NCBI RefSeq assembly: GCF_001427305.1
Contig: NZ_LMFZ01000006.1
Coordinates: 62,001-126,000, forward strand
Length of the DNA: 64,000 bases
DNA from: Duganella sp. Root1480D1
GTDB lineage: Bacteria; Pseudomonadota; Gammaproteobacteria; Burkholderiales; Burkholderiaceae_D
Direction: 5' to 3'
The notes below the pieces were generated by a model, which saw nothing but the letters and a program-made list of their open reading frames with translations, was not told the origin of the DNA and made no database searches. The first letter of the stretch is position 1. Every line of letters starts with the position of its first letter. Position numbers and translations under genes: made by a program. Positions 22,282 to 31,595 of the stretch are shown here, piece by piece.

Positions 22282-23190
22282 ATGTTCTTCTTGTACGCCT
22301 TAGGCGGCGTGGCGCTGGCGCTCGCAGCGGCGGACCGGTTATTGCCAGCCCCGCTGGCCCGGGCTTCACTTGCGCTGGAGCGCAAGCGTTCCGGACTCAC
22401 ACTGCGGCATGCTTCCCTGCCCTATCTCGACAGCGGCACAGGCAAGGAGGTCCTGCTGCTGGTGCACGGCTTCGCCGGCGACAAGGACAACTTCACCCGC
22501 ATCGCCCGCCTGCTGGCCCCGCACTTCCGCGTCGTCATTCCCGACCTGCCGGGCTTTGGCGATGCACGCCGCGATCCATCCGCGAAGCACGACATGGCGG
22601 CGCAAGTCGAAAACCTGCGAGCCTTCATGGCGGAGCTGGGCGTGCAGCGTTTCCACATGGGTGGCAACTCAATGGGTGGTTTCATCGCCGCCGAATACGC
22701 GGCACGCTACCCGAAGCAGGTGGAGAGCCTGTGGCTGCTGGCTCCCGCCGGTACGGAAGAAACGCTTGAATCCCCGGCCTTCCAGCAATATCTGGCCGGC
22801 GGCGGCATGCCGCTACTGGTGCCAGCGCCAGGCGACTTCGCAACAATGATGGCAAGCTGCATGGCTAGGCCGCCCTTCTTTCCCTATTCGCTGAAGCATG
22901 TGCTCGCGCGACGCGCGGTAGCGGACTACCCGTTGCACTGCGACCTTATGAAGCAGCTGGTGGCTTCCCCGCACCTCCGGGGGCCCATCGAAACGCCGGC
23001 GCTGATCGTGTGGGGCTCCGAAGACCGCATCCTCAGCCCGAAAGGTGGACCTGCCACCATGGCCCTGATGCCGAATGCAAGCCTTGTCGTGATGGACGGC
23101 ATAGGCCACTTGCCAATGCTGGAGGCGACGGGCCGCACAGCGCGCGATTTCCTTGAATTCCGAAGCCGTGCCCCGTCAAACCCTACTTGA
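22282..23190 (+). CDS. Alpha/beta hydrolase, membrane-anchored or exported
   Basis: A 302-residue hydrolase with an N-terminal hydrophobic segment (about 3-20) and the classic fold: HGFAGDKDNF oxyanion region (near 58-67), nucleophile elbow GNSMGG with Ser, acid Asp in WGSEDRILS and His in GIGHLPML. Likely an esterase or lipase of broad type. GGAGG ends five bases before the ATG at 22282, so this start is preferred to the GTG two codons upstream. It is divergent from the flavin monooxygenase; joint action on a ketone-to-ester-to-acid route is plausible but unproven. Confidence 0.87.
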   Translation: MFFLYALGGVALALAAADRLLPAPLARASLALERKRSGLTLRHASLPYLDSGTGKEVLLLVHGFAGDKDNFTRIARLLAPHFRVVIPDLPGFGDARRDPSAKHDMAAQVENLRAFMAELGVQRFHMGGNSMGGFIAAEYAARYPKQVESLWLLAPAGTEETLESPAFQQYLAGGGMPLLVPAPGDFATMMASCMARPPFFPYSLKHVLARRAVADYPLHCDLMKQLVASPHLRGPIETPALIVWGSEDRILSPKGGPATMALMPNASLVVMDGIGHLPMLEATGRTARDFLEFRSRAPSNPT

Positions 23191-23655
23191 CGGCGACCAG
23201 ATGGCGTCCAGCTTACACCTCGTCGCGCCGAAATCACCGCGCGCCCGGCGTTGTTCATGGAAGGCCCACTCAGCACGATTTCTCACGTCGGTCAACGTGA
23301 ATGGCCCTTGCACCTTACGTTCCGCTACGTCGATCCTGTAATACTCGCAGGTGTCGGGGAGGCGGTATTCCCAGCGATTGTTGGCGCTCTCCGCACGCAG
23401 GACAGGGCGCCTGGTGACGAGGATCCCGTCGCCTTGCACAATAAACTCTTCAACCTTCATATGGACGACAAAGCGGGATGCTCCGGCGTGCTCCTCAATG
23501 ATCGAATTCTGGTCGCCACCGGAATGCGTGAAGTAATAGTCTCCTGCAATGTGTACATTCCCGTCCCGCGCTCCCGGCATTCCGAAAAGCGCCGCGATGG
23601 ACACAGCAAGCCCTGGCACTAAACAAAACAGGAGTACTTTGAACGCAACTTTCAT
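23176..23655 (-). CDS. Hypothetical exported protein
   Basis: A 159-residue product with an N-terminal hydrophobic stretch (VAFKVLLFCLVPGLAVSIAA, 3-22) and then a soluble, beta-rich domain: DGNVHIAGDYYFTHSGG, YYRIDVAERKVQGPFTL. I do not recognise the family with certainty. The last 15 bp overlap the end of the convergent hydrolase gene. It ends 22 bp after the neighbouring TPR gene region begins on the same strand, so shared transcription with that gene is possible. Confidence 0.6.
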   Translation of the reverse strand: MKVAFKVLLFCLVPGLAVSIAALFGMPGARDGNVHIAGDYYFTHSGGDQNSIIEEHAGASRFVVHMKVEEFIVQGDGILVTRRPVLRAESANNRWEYRLPDTCEYYRIDVAERKVQGPFTLTDVRNRAEWAFHEQRRARGDFGATRCKLDAIWSPSSRV

Positions 23656-23676
23656 GGCTGGGGCAAGGCAGGGCCG

Positions 23677-24456
23677 CTATGCGGGACGGCCGGTCAGCGC
23701 AAAGGCGCGCGTTCGCTTGAGGAATTCATTGAATTGAGTGGCGTGCTCGGGGAAGCGTTCCTGGCCCTCGATGAAGATGGCCTGCGCTTCGTCGAGGTGA
23801 CCCAGCTTCATCAGGCATTCGCCTTTGGAGAAGAAGGCGGACATGCCTTCCGGATTAAGGTAGAGCGATTCATCGAGGTCGCGCAGTGCCTTTTCATACA
23901 GGCCCAGTTCCATGAAGGCGAAGGCGCGCTTGTCCAGCGCGTCGGTGTAGGCCGGGTACAGTTCGATGGCCTTGCCGTATTCGTTGATGGCTTCGATGCT
24001 GCGGCCCTCAGCGGCATGCATGCCGGCGCGTTCGAAATGTTCGGTGGCGGTGCTCATGATGGCGCCGACATCCTGCCCGGTCAGGTGCACATAGAGTTCG
24101 AAGTCCATGTACTTCAGGCCTTGCAGCTCGCGCGCGGAAGCGGGCTGGTTGCCGGCCAGCTCCCAGCCCTCAGCCAATGATGCGGTGGCACGCGGCGCAT
24201 GCGCCATGCGTACAGCGGCATGCGCCAGCGTATCCAACGTGGGCTTGACGGTCGACGGCTCGTAGGTCATGCAATGGGCAGTCGCGCCTTCGACAGCAAA
24301 CACTTTGAGGGCGGACCAGGACTTGCCGTCCGGTGCCGGCTGGACGAGCACATCCCCAGCCTTCACGACGAGTTGCTGGCTAGGTGCGAAATTCTCCAGT
24401 CCCCTGCGCAGCGGCGTGCCCAGGGCGGCGAGGAAGGTAGCTATCGATTTACGCAT
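23677..24456 (-). CDS. TPR-repeat protein
   Basis: A 259-residue protein. The first 125 residues are a unique region (QQLVVKAGDVLVQPAPDGKSWSALKVFAVEG); the remainder carries about three tetratricopeptide repeats (AGMHAAEGRSIEAINEYGKAIELYP, ALDKRAFAFMELGLYEKALRD and following) that would form a helical protein-binding surface. No signal peptide is clear. Function unknown; no partner gene is evident beside it. Confidence 0.75.
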   Translation of the reverse strand: MRKSIATFLAALGTPLRRGLENFAPSQQLVVKAGDVLVQPAPDGKSWSALKVFAVEGATAHCMTYEPSTVKPTLDTLAHAAVRMAHAPRATASLAEGWELAGNQPASARELQGLKYMDFELYVHLTGQDVGAIMSTATEHFERAGMHAAEGRSIEAINEYGKAIELYPAYTDALDKRAFAFMELGLYEKALRDLDESLYLNPEGMSAFFSKGECLMKLGHLDEAQAIFIEGQERFPEHATQFNEFLKRTRAFALTGRPA

Positions 24457-24666
24457 ATACGCGAGTGTACATGCTTTTCAATCCTCGACAGTAGGCTCGT
24501 AGCTACCGGTTCGATGAATCCAAACCCGCATTCGGCATGCTTGAGCAACGTCCGCTACGCGCAGCGCCGTATGCCGCTTCAATGGTACGCAGTGGTGCGA
24601 TGTCTTCCGCTATGCAAAGGCCGTCGCAATCCTTGCACCAGGCTGGCCGCACGGGAATGGAAAAAA

Positions 24667-24685
24667 GGCCCGCGATTTGCGGGCC
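24667..24685 (-). terminator. Rho-independent terminator after carbonic anhydrase gene
   Basis: GGCCCGC (24667-24673) pairs with GCGGGCC (24679-24685) around a 5-nt loop; on the minus strand it is followed by six T (24661-24666 complement). It lies just after the carbonic anhydrase stop. The rest of the 24457-24691 gap shows nothing else I can name. Confidence 0.88.
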
Positions 24686-24691
24686 TCTGGA

Positions 24692-25345
24692 TCAGGAAGC
24701 GTATTGCGCGAGGCGGGCTTCGAGCGAGGGCTGCAAGTCAGCCTGGGAGCTAACGTTCATGCCCAGGTCGTTCAGCAGGCCGTCCTTCAAGCCGTACACG
24801 AAACCGTGCACGGTCAGTTCCTGGCCGCGGTCCCATGCGTCCTGCACGATGGTGGTGGAGCAGACGTTGGCGACCTGCTCCACCACGTTCAGCTCGCACA
24901 GGCGCTCGCTCTGCTTGCTGACATCGTTCAGCGCGGAGCCGAGGTAGCGCTCGTGCTTTTGCGCGACGTCCTGCACGTGGCGCAGCCAGTTATCGACCAG
25001 GCCCACGCGGCCGCCGGTCAGCGCGGTGTGCACGCCCTTGCAGCCATAGTGGCCCACGATGATCACGTGCTTCACCTTCAGCACGTCGATCGAGAACTGC
25101 AGCACCGACAGCGCATTCAAATCCGAATGCACCACCACGTTGGCGATATTACGGTGCACGAACACTTTGCCTGGCGGCAGGCCAAGCAGTTCGTTTGCCG
25201 GTACGCGCGAATCGGAGCAGCCGATCCACAGATATTCCGGCCCCACCATCGACAGGTCGCGGAAGTAGTCCGGGTCCTTGGCGATTTTCGCCTCGGCCCA
25301 TTTACGGTTGTTTTCCAGCAGGTGCTTCAGTACGTCGTCGCTCAT
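24692..25345 (-). CDS. can: Beta-class carbonic anhydrase
   Basis: A 217-residue beta-carbonic anhydrase that interconverts CO2 and bicarbonate in the cytoplasm. Zinc ligands appear in CSDSRVPANELL (Cys, with the Asp-Arg dyad) and in GHYGCKGV (His and Cys), at the normal spacing. The ATG at 25345 avoids the overlap that the GTG at 25354 would create with dnaJ and gives the usual MSDDVLKHLLENNRKW. It is 5 bp downstream of dnaJ and ends with a clear terminator, so it probably closes the chaperone transcript. Confidence 0.93.
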   Translation of the reverse strand: MSDDVLKHLLENNRKWAEAKIAKDPDYFRDLSMVGPEYLWIGCSDSRVPANELLGLPPGKVFVHRNIANVVVHSDLNALSVLQFSIDVLKVKHVIIVGHYGCKGVHTALTGGRVGLVDNWLRHVQDVAQKHERYLGSALNDVSKQSERLCELNVVEQVANVCSTTIVQDAWDRGQELTVHGFVYGLKDGLLNDLGMNVSSQADLQPSLEARLAQYAS

Positions 25346-25350
25346 GTTTG

Positions 25351-26475
25351 TCACTCGAAGAAGTCTTTGACCTTGTCCATGAAGGACTTGGTCTGTGGGC
25401 TATGCTTCGCACCACCCTCGGTAGTGGAACGCTCGAATTCGCGCAGCAGGTCCTTCTGCTTGTCGGTCAGCTTGACCGGGGTCTCAACGGCGACATGGCA
25501 GAACAGGTCACCCGGATAACCGGAGCGCACGCCCTTGATGCCCTTGCCCTTGAGGCGGAAGGTCTTGCCGGACTGGGTGCCGTCCGGAATGGTGAAGCTC
25601 ACCTTGCCGTCCAGCGTTGGCACTTCGATTTCGCCGCCCAGCGCCGCCTTGGCGAAGCTGATCGGCATTTCGCAGTGCAGGTCGTCGCCTTCGCGCTGGA
25701 ACACCGCGTGCGGCTTGATGTGGATCTCCACATACAGGTCGCCAGGCGGCCCGCCGTTGGTGCCTGGCTCGCCGTTGCCGGTGGAGCGGATGCGCATGCC
25801 GTTGTCGATGCCGACCGGGATCTTCACTTCCAGCGTCTTGTTACGCTTGATGCGGCCAGCGCCGGAGCACGATGGGCATGGCTCTGGAATGATCTTGCCC
25901 GTGCCGTGGCACTTGGGGCAGGTCTGCTGGATGCTGAAGAAGCCCTGCTGCATGCGCACCTGGCCGTGGCCGCCGCAAGTGGAACAGGTGACTGGCTGGG
26001 TGCCCGGCTTGGCGCCGGAACCGTGGCAGGTATCGCACTTGTCCCAGCTCGGCACGCGGATGGTGGTGTCGAAGCCGTGGGCGGCCTGCTCCAGGGTGAT
26101 TTCCAGGTTGTAGCGCAGGTCGGCGCCGCGATAAACCTGCGGGCCGGAAGAACGGCCGCGGCCACCGCCGCCGAAAATGTCGCCGAAGATGTCGCCGAAG
26201 GCGTCGCCAAAGCCGCCGAAGCCGCCACCGCCGCCCGCTCCCATATTCGGATCAACGCCTGCGTGACCGTAACGGTCATACGCTTCGCGCTTCTCCGGGT
26301 TGGTCAGCATCTCGTAGGCCTCTTTGACCTCCTTGAACTTCTCTTCGGCCTCTTTGTTATCCGGATTGCGGTCCGGATGATATTTCATCGCGAGTTTGCG
26401 ATAGGCCTTCTTGATTTCGTCTTCGGACGAGTTCTTAGCGACCCCGAGGATCTCGTAAAAATCACGCTTTGCCAT
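25351..26475 (-). CDS. dnaJ: Chaperone DnaJ (Hsp40)
   Basis: A 374-residue type I DnaJ, co-chaperone that stimulates DnaK ATPase and delivers unfolded proteins. The J domain carries the HPD tripeptide (YHPDRNPDN near 32-40), followed by a Gly/Phe-rich linker, four CxxCxGxG zinc repeats ([32 protein letters not shown]) and the C-terminal substrate domain. Length and order are standard. It follows dnaK after 85 bp containing a hairpin that may reduce its expression relative to dnaK. Confidence 0.98.
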   Translation of the reverse strand: MAKRDFYEILGVAKNSSEDEIKKAYRKLAMKYHPDRNPDNKEAEEKFKEVKEAYEMLTNPEKREAYDRYGHAGVDPNMGAGGGGGFGGFGDAFGDIFGDIFGGGGRGRSSGPQVYRGADLRYNLEITLEQAAHGFDTTIRVPSWDKCDTCHGSGAKPGTQPVTCSTCGGHGQVRMQQGFFSIQQTCPKCHGTGKIIPEPCPSCSGAGRIKRNKTLEVKIPVGIDNGMRIRSTGNGEPGTNGGPPGDLYVEIHIKPHAVFQREGDDLHCEMPISFAKAALGGEIEVPTLDGKVSFTIPDGTQSGKTFRLKGKGIKGVRSGYPGDLFCHVAVETPVKLTDKQKDLLREFERSTTEGGAKHSPQTKSFMDKVKDFFE

Positions 26476-26498
26476 GGTGTACCAATTTATGCGAAAAA

Positions 26499-26532
26499 GC
26501 CGAGCGAGCCCCTGATGGATGCTCGGCTCGGC
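26499..26532 (-). terminator. Hairpin between dnaK and dnaJ
   Basis: GCCGAGCGAGC (26499-26509) can pair with the GCTC and GCTCGGC elements at 26521-26532 with one bulged base; on the minus strand GCTTTTTCGC follows. It looks like a partial terminator or processing site between dnaK and dnaJ. Confidence 0.65.
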
Positions 26533-26560
26533 AGGTCATAGAGTTGACCGGATTTGAAGC

Positions 26561-28501
26561 TTACTTGTTGTCTTTGACTTCCTTGAAGTCAGCGTCGACC
26601 ACGTCGTCCTGTGCCGGCTTGGATTCAGCCTGTGCACCGGCACCAGCGCCTTCGGCACCGGCCGCGCCTTGCTGCGCCTGCATGTCAGCGTACATCTTCT
26701 CGCCCAGCTTCTGCGAAGCTTCGGACAGTGCTGCCACTTTGGCGTCGATCGCTGCCTTGTCGCCATCCTTGATGGTGGCTTCCAGGGCGGTGATCGCAGC
26801 TTCGATCTTCTCTTTCTCGCCGGCGTCCAGCTTGTCGCCGTACTCGGTCAGGGACTTTTTGGTCGAGTGCACCAGCGCGTCGGCCTGGTTGCGGGACTCG
26901 GCCAGTTCCTTCAGCTTCTTGTCTTCTTCCGCGTTCAGCTCGGCGTCCTTCACCATCTTCTGGATTTCCTCTTCGGACAGGCCGGAGTTTGCCTTGATGG
27001 TGATCTTGTTTTCCTTGCCGGTGGCCTTGTCTTTCGCGCCCACGTGCAGGATGCCGTTGGCGTCGATGTCGAAGGTCACTTCGATCTGCGGGGTGCCGCG
27101 TGCTGCTGGCGGGATGCCTTCCAGGTTGAATTCGCCCAGGCCTTTGTTGCCGGCAGCGATTTCGCGTTCGCCCTGGTACACCTTGATGGTGACGGCCGGC
27201 TGGTTGTCGTCGGCGGTCGAGAACACTTGCGAGAACTTGGTAGGAATCGTGGTGTTCTTGTGGATCATCTTGGTCATCACACCGCCCAGGGTTTCGATAC
27301 CCAGGGACAGCGGGGTCACGTCCAGCAGCAGCAGGTCTTTGCGGTCGCCCGACAGGACTGCACCCTGGATCGCGGCGCCGACGGCCACTGCTTCATCAGG
27401 GTTCACGTCCTTGCGTGGATCCTTGCCGAAGAACTCTTTCACTTTCTCCTGCACCTTAGGCATACGGGTCATGCCGCCGACCAGGATGATGTCGTCGATG
27501 TCGGACACTTTCACGCCGGCGTCCTTGATCGCAGTGCGGCAAGGCTCGATGGTGGCGGTGATCAGTTCCTCAACCAGGGACTCCAGCTTGGCGCGGGTCA
27601 TCTTCAGGTTCAGGTGGACTGGAGCGCCGTTCGCCATGGCGATGTAAGGCTCGTTGATTTCGGTCTGCTGCGAGGACGACAGTTCGATCTTGGCGCGCTC
27701 GGCCGATGCCTTGATACGCTGCAGGGCGATTGGATCCTTTTTCAGGTCCAGGCCGTTGATCTTCTTGAATTCGTCGATGATGTAGTCGATCACGCGCTGG
27801 TCGAAGTCTTCGCCGCCCAGGAAGGTGTCGCCGTTGGTCGACAGCACTTCGAACTGCTTCTCGCCGTCCACGTCGGCGATTTCGATGATCGACACGTCGA
27901 AAGTACCGCCACCCAGGTCATACACGGCGATCTTGCGGTCGCCCTTGTCGGTCTTGTCCAGGCCGAATGCCAGCGCGGCTGCGGTAGGTTCGTTGATGAT
28001 GCGCTTGACTTCCAGGCCAGCGATACGGCCGGCGTCCTTGGTTGCCTGGCGCTGCGAGTCGTTGAAGTACGCAGGCACGGTGATGACCGCTTCGGTCACT
28101 TCTTCGCCCAGGTAGTCTTCCGCGGTCTTCTTCATCTTACGCAGCACTTCTGCGGAAATTTGAGGAGGAGCCAGTTTTTTGTCGCGCACGCCGATCCAGG
28201 CGTCGCCGTTGTCGGCCTTCATGATTTCGTAAGGCATCAGGGAGATGTCCTTCTGGACTTCCTTCTCCTGGAACTTGCGGCCGATCAGGCGCTTCACCGC
28301 GAACAGGGTGTTCTTTGGGTTGGTGACGGCCTGGCGTTTGGCAGGTGCACCAACCAGGATTTCGCCGTCTTCTTGATAGGCGATGATGGAAGGGGTGGTA
28401 CGCGCGCCTTCCGCATTCTCGATGACCTTCGGCGCGCCATTTTCCATGATGGCGACGCAGGAGTTGGTGGTGCCCAGGTCAATACCGATGATTTTGCCCA
28501 T
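26561..28501 (-). CDS. dnaK: Chaperone DnaK (Hsp70)
   Basis: A 646-residue Hsp70. The N-terminal ATPase domain begins [17 protein letters not shown] and contains [12 protein letters not shown] and the phosphate loop of [13 protein letters not shown]; the linker [16 protein letters not shown] leads to the substrate-binding domain and a C-terminal Gly/Ala-rich tail ending [11 protein letters not shown], the usual C-terminal motif. It works with DnaJ and GrpE. It lies 70 bp after grpE on the same strand under the sigma-32 promoter upstream of grpE. Confidence 0.99.
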   Translation of the reverse strand: MGKIIGIDLGTTNSCVAIMENGAPKVIENAEGARTTPSIIAYQEDGEILVGAPAKRQAVTNPKNTLFAVKRLIGRKFQEKEVQKDISLMPYEIMKADNGDAWIGVRDKKLAPPQISAEVLRKMKKTAEDYLGEEVTEAVITVPAYFNDSQRQATKDAGRIAGLEVKRIINEPTAAALAFGLDKTDKGDRKIAVYDLGGGTFDVSIIEIADVDGEKQFEVLSTNGDTFLGGEDFDQRVIDYIIDEFKKINGLDLKKDPIALQRIKASAERAKIELSSSQQTEINEPYIAMANGAPVHLNLKMTRAKLESLVEELITATIEPCRTAIKDAGVKVSDIDDIILVGGMTRMPKVQEKVKEFFGKDPRKDVNPDEAVAVGAAIQGAVLSGDRKDLLLLDVTPLSLGIETLGGVMTKMIHKNTTIPTKFSQVFSTADDNQPAVTIKVYQGEREIAAGNKGLGEFNLEGIPPAARGTPQIEVTFDIDANGILHVGAKDKATGKENKITIKANSGLSEEEIQKMVKDAELNAEEDKKLKELAESRNQADALVHSTKKSLTEYGDKLDAGEKEKIEAAITALEATIKDGDKAAIDAKVAALSEASQKLGEKMYADMQAQQGAAGAEGAGAGAQAESKPAQDDVVDADFKEVKDNK

Positions 28502-28571
28502 GATTTGTTCTTCCTTGTGTACTAAGTTTAATTACTTCTTATATGTGGAATTTGTGTTTCTTTTCAAGTGC

Positions 28572-29117
28572 TTACTTTGGCTGGGCAGCCGTCACGATGG
28601 CGGGACGCAGCAGGCGGTCCGCAATCATGTAACCCTTTTGCAGCACGGTGACGACGGTATTCGCTTCCTGCTCGGCCGGCACCATGGCCACGGCCTGGTG
28701 CTTGTTCGGGTCCAGCTTTTCGCCGGCCGCCGGCATCACTTCGATCAGGCGGTTGCGCTCGAAGGCGGAATTGAGCTGTTTCAGGGTCATTTCGACGCCT
28801 TCCTTCAGCGATTCCAGGGTCGGGTTGTCGACTTTGAGCGCCATTTCCAGGCTGTCTTTCACCGGCACCATGGCTTCGGCGAAGCTTTCGACGGCAAATT
28901 TGTGGGCCTTGGCAACGTCTTCCTGGGCGCGGCGGCGAATATTTTCGCCTTCCGCCTTGGCACGCATGAATGCATCGTGCATTTCGGCCAGTTTTGCCTC
29001 GGTTGCCGTGAGCTGCGCTTCCAGGTCGGACATCGCAGGGGCTTCGGCGGGAGTCGTTTGCTCTTCTGCCTGCTCCACTTCCGGGTTCTGGCTTGGCTGG
29101 TTTTCCTGGTCTTGCAT
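28572..29117 (-). CDS. grpE: Nucleotide exchange factor GrpE
   Basis: A 181-residue GrpE, the ADP/ATP exchange factor for DnaK. The N-terminus is acidic and Gln/Glu-rich, then a long coiled coil (about 30-80) and the signature beta-domain [23 protein letters not shown] followed by [17 protein letters not shown]. First gene of the grpE-dnaK-dnaJ-can run. A heat-shock promoter and a CIRCE element lie in its 384-bp upstream region. Confidence 0.98.
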   Translation of the reverse strand: MQDQENQPSQNPEVEQAEEQTTPAEAPAMSDLEAQLTATEAKLAEMHDAFMRAKAEGENIRRRAQEDVAKAHKFAVESFAEAMVPVKDSLEMALKVDNPTLESLKEGVEMTLKQLNSAFERNRLIEVMPAAGEKLDPNKHQAVAMVPAEQEANTVVTVLQKGYMIADRLLRPAIVTAAQPK

Positions 29118-29176
29118 CTAAAAGACTCCTACAAAATCGTGTTTATCTGACATCTGTTGCTTCCTGCACGGGCAAG

Positions 29177-29204
29177 AAATGGGGCTTGCCCCTATCTTTT
29201 CAAG
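29177..29204 (-). promoter_or_regulatory. Sigma-32 heat-shock promoter of grpE
   Basis: On the minus strand CTTGAAA (complement of 29198-29204), a 13-nt spacer and CCCCATTT (complement of 29177-29184) match the sigma-32 consensus essentially base for base. The -10 element lies about 60 bp from the grpE start codon. Confidence 0.92.
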
Positions 29205-29252
29205 GGGTATTCTGCCCCTCAGTGCAAAGGCCCGGCGCACGCCGCGGGATTG

Positions 29253-29272
29253 TTGTAACTGAAGAGTTACAA
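29253..29272. repeat. Perfect 8-4-8 inverted repeat
   Basis: TTGTAACT-GAAG-AGTTACAA is perfectly symmetrical. It lies between the grpE heat-shock promoter and a 28-codon + strand frame. It lacks a T-run, so an operator is more likely than a terminator; the TTACA half recurs 9 bp further on. The binding protein is unknown. Confidence 0.55.
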
Positions 29273-29363
29273 ATTTTACAAAGCTCTGAGATACGTAAAC
29301 CGGGGGTTTTGACTAAGATGAATCTATGCGGTGCCTGGACACCGCGTCCCCTCGGAGCGCATC

Positions 29364-29450
29364 ATGAAGTTGCCATTTATTACAGCATCGATCATCGCGT
29401 GGAGCTTCCTTGCTACGGCGGTGATCGTCTTCAGCGAACTCTTCCCCTAA
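29364..29450 (+). CDS. Possible 28-residue single-span membrane protein
   Basis: A 28-codon frame that begins MKLPFITASI and ends VIVFSELFP, almost wholly one hydrophobic helix. GGAG (29354-29357) sits six bases before the ATG, a good ribosome binding site, and the frame ends TAA. It runs antisense to the grpE leader between the sigma-32 promoter and CIRCE. Size, RBS and amphipathic ends resemble known small stress-linked membrane peptides, but with no homology evidence it remains a candidate. Confidence 0.4.
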   Translation: MKLPFITASIIAWSFLATAVIVFSELFP

Positions 29451-29467
29451 CCAGTTATTTTAGCAGG

Positions 29468-29494
29468 TTAGCACTCACCACCCGCAAGTGCTAA
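29468..29494. promoter_or_regulatory. CIRCE element (HrcA operator)
   Basis: TTAGCACTC-N9-AAGTGCTAA matches the CIRCE consensus at 17 of 18 arm positions. It lies 8 bp after hemH. On the minus strand a possible sigma-70 -10, TAAAAT (complement of 29457-29462), follows it, so CIRCE could control a distal second promoter of grpE. No hrcA gene is in the window. Confidence 0.85.
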
Positions 29495-29501
29495 CAACTG
29501 G

Positions 29502-30554
29502 CTACTTGCGCAGCTTGCGCATGGACGACATGGTCGGCCAGCCGATCATGTGTTGCTCGGCAACCTCGGTCAGGGCAGCGATCCAGGCCGGATGGCTGTT
29601 CAGGCAGCGGACATAGTTGAACTCCTTGCCGCCATTGGACAGGAAGTCGTGGCGCACTTCCATTGCAATTTCTTCCAGGGTTTCCAGGCAGTCGCTGGTG
29701 AAACCCGGGCAGATCACATCCAGCTTGCGCACCCCGTCTTTTGCCAATTGCGCCACAGTCGGCGCGGTGTAGGGCTGCAGCCACTCAGCCTTGCCGAATC
29801 GGGACTGGAAGGTGACCAGGTAGTCATTCTCGTTCAGGCGCAGCTTGGCCGCCAGCAGCCGGGCGGTTTCCATGCATTCGCGCTGGTAGGTGTCGCCCAG
29901 GTCGATGGTACGTTTTGGCACCCCGTGGAAGCTCATCACCAGTTTTTGGCCGCGGCCGTTGGATTCCCAATGGGCCAGCACGGTCTTTTTCAGCGCGTCG
30001 ATATATCCGTCGTGGTCGTGGTAATCGCGCACGAAGCGCAGCTCGGGAATATTGCGCACCTTCTTATAGTGGTCGAACACGGCGTCGCTGACCGAGGCGG
30101 TGGTGGTACCAGAATATTGCGGGTAGGCCGGCAGGATCAGGATGCGGTCGTGGCCATCGGCCTTGAGCTTGCCGAGGACTTCGGGCAGGGATGGGGAGCC
30201 GTAACGCATGGCCATGGCTACCGTCACGTCGTTGTGGCCACGCTCACCTAGCAGGCCGCGCAACAGCTTGGCTTGCGCTTGCGTGTGGAACTTCAGCGGC
30301 GAGCCGTCGCTGGTCCAGATCGAAGCGTACTTCTGCGCCGACTGCTTGGAGCGGAATGGCAGGATGATGCCGTTCAGGATGAACCACCAGACCGCCTTCG
30401 GAATTTCGACCACGCGCGGATCGGACAGGAATTCCTTCAGGTAGCGGCGCACGGCGCCCGGCGTCGGTTCGTCAGGCGTGCCGAGATTGACCAATACCAC
30501 GGCGGTTCTGGAAACGGAGCCTGGCTGGAGGGCGGGTTCTTTGGCGAACGGCAT
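29502..30554 (-). CDS. hemH: Ferrochelatase
   Basis: A 350-residue ferrochelatase that inserts Fe2+ into protoporphyrin IX to make heme. Recognised by AVVLVNLGTPDEPTPGAVRRYLKEFLSDPRV at its start, SFHGVPKRTIDLGDTY with the catalytic His and PGFTSDCLETLEEI with the conserved Glu. The frame is open 69 codons upstream of the ATG at 30554, but that extension is not hydrophobic, not family-like and overlaps intergenic sequence, so it is rejected. Close to grpE, as in many betaproteobacteria. Confidence 0.96.
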   Translation of the reverse strand: MPFAKEPALQPGSVSRTAVVLVNLGTPDEPTPGAVRRYLKEFLSDPRVVEIPKAVWWFILNGIILPFRSKQSAQKYASIWTSDGSPLKFHTQAQAKLLRGLLGERGHNDVTVAMAMRYGSPSLPEVLGKLKADGHDRILILPAYPQYSGTTTASVSDAVFDHYKKVRNIPELRFVRDYHDHDGYIDALKKTVLAHWESNGRGQKLVMSFHGVPKRTIDLGDTYQRECMETARLLAAKLRLNENDYLVTFQSRFGKAEWLQPYTAPTVAQLAKDGVRKLDVICPGFTSDCLETLEEIAMEVRHDFLSNGGKEFNYVRCLNSHPAWIAALTEVAEQHMIGWPTMSSMRKLRK

Positions 30555-30672
30555 CTTGGGTACTTTTTTGTTATTCGTGGGCGCGCCATTATAAACCCGG
30601 TACTGCTGGGACTGACGGGCGCCTTCCTCCAGCATATTTGATTGAGACTCTATAGGATCGCGACAGCCTGAT

Positions 30673-31245
30673 TTACCACAGACGCCACCACGGACGCCTC
30701 TTAACTCCGCCATCCACGGTGTCTTCAAGGCTGTGCTCAGAAAAAGCTTTGGCAACCTCATCGGGGTCAGGAGGCTTCGAAACGTTTAGTTGAGCGAGCA
30801 CTCTGTTCACAGCCTCCGGGGTGACTTCGCCAATGATGCGAATTTGCGGCGCGGCCTTGGCTTTACTCGGGTCTTTTCCTGCACGCTCCATTTGCTCGAT
30901 CGCCCCATATTCGGAAGAACTTGCAGCAAGCCGAAGGAAACCATTCGTCCGGTAGTAGTCAGCAACGAGCTTGGTCGCCGCTATGAAGTGCGCTTGAGAC
31001 GAAACCTTCCCACGTGAGAGTATCTCCCCAGACTCGTTCGCAACGATGTATTCGTCCGAGAAGTTCATGCCAATCGGAGCGACCAACGCCCTCGCCCAAG
31101 CTGATTGGGTGAACGAGTAAACATCGCTGGCAACCGAGATGCCAACGCCGGCGCGGATAAGCGCATCCAGAGCCTCTGCTTCCGTAAACTCTGGGTGCTC
31201 GCTCACATACTCGGCAAGAATTCTTACTTCGCTAACTGGATCCAT
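30673..31245 (-). CDS. Hypothetical protein of unknown family
   Basis: A 190-residue soluble protein I cannot place. It begins MDPVSEVRILAEYVSEHPEF with a helical, acidic N-terminal third, then a mixed region with EYIVANESGEILSRG and PQIRIIGEVTPEAVNRVLAQLN, and ends RRPWWRLW, a Trp/Arg-rich tail. No signal, membrane segment or known catalytic motif. Codon usage is less GC-biased than the flanking core genes, in keeping with an acquired segment between hemH and recN. Oriented with hemH, 118 bp before it. Confidence 0.6.
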   Translation of the reverse strand: MDPVSEVRILAEYVSEHPEFTEAEALDALIRAGVGISVASDVYSFTQSAWARALVAPIGMNFSDEYIVANESGEILSRGKVSSQAHFIAATKLVADYYRTNGFLRLAASSSEYGAIEQMERAGKDPSKAKAAPQIRIIGEVTPEAVNRVLAQLNVSKPPDPDEVAKAFSEHSLEDTVDGGVKRRPWWRLW

Positions 31246-31595
31246 CGTCTATTCGCCATTTTATTAATTTGAATCCCAAGTTTCTCGTAGACGCACTCCT
31301 TCAACAATTCGATGAATTGCGTTAGCCCTTTTATCAAGGCGCAGACTTCGATGAAAGAAAGCGGGCAGCGGGTTTGGCACTATATCAGTCCTTTGAGTCG
31401 GTACGCTATTTGCGCGTTGAATGAGCAAGCTGTGCGCTCTGCTGCTCGATCGTGTGCGTCCATTTCCCGCTTCAGCATCAGCGCAAGAGCTCTTCGAAAG
31501 CAATTTCGAATATTCCTCCTCCAGTTGCCGGCCGGCTCCTACTGAAGTGAGGGACGTCCTCCCAACTGCGTATGTCGTTTTCGCTGAAATGAGCC
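31246..31595. other. AT-richer stretch without a supported gene
   Basis: Between the 190-residue gene and the repeat array I see several short frames on both strands, none with a good start, ribosome binding site or protein-like composition. The stretch is visibly poorer in GC than the flanking core genes. It may hold promoters for the flanking divergent genes or the remains of a deleted gene. Confidence 0.5.

Noticed and set aside
26669-28525. 618-codon + strand frame opposite dnaK
   Set aside because: dnaK is unmistakable on the other strand.
30555-30761. N-terminal extension of hemH
   Set aside because: The 69 extra residues lack similarity to ferrochelatases and the ATG at 30554 gives the normal N-terminus.
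31264-31503. 79-codon minus frame in the AT-richer gap
   Set aside because: No ribosome binding site, Arg/Ser-rich composition and no protein-like pattern.
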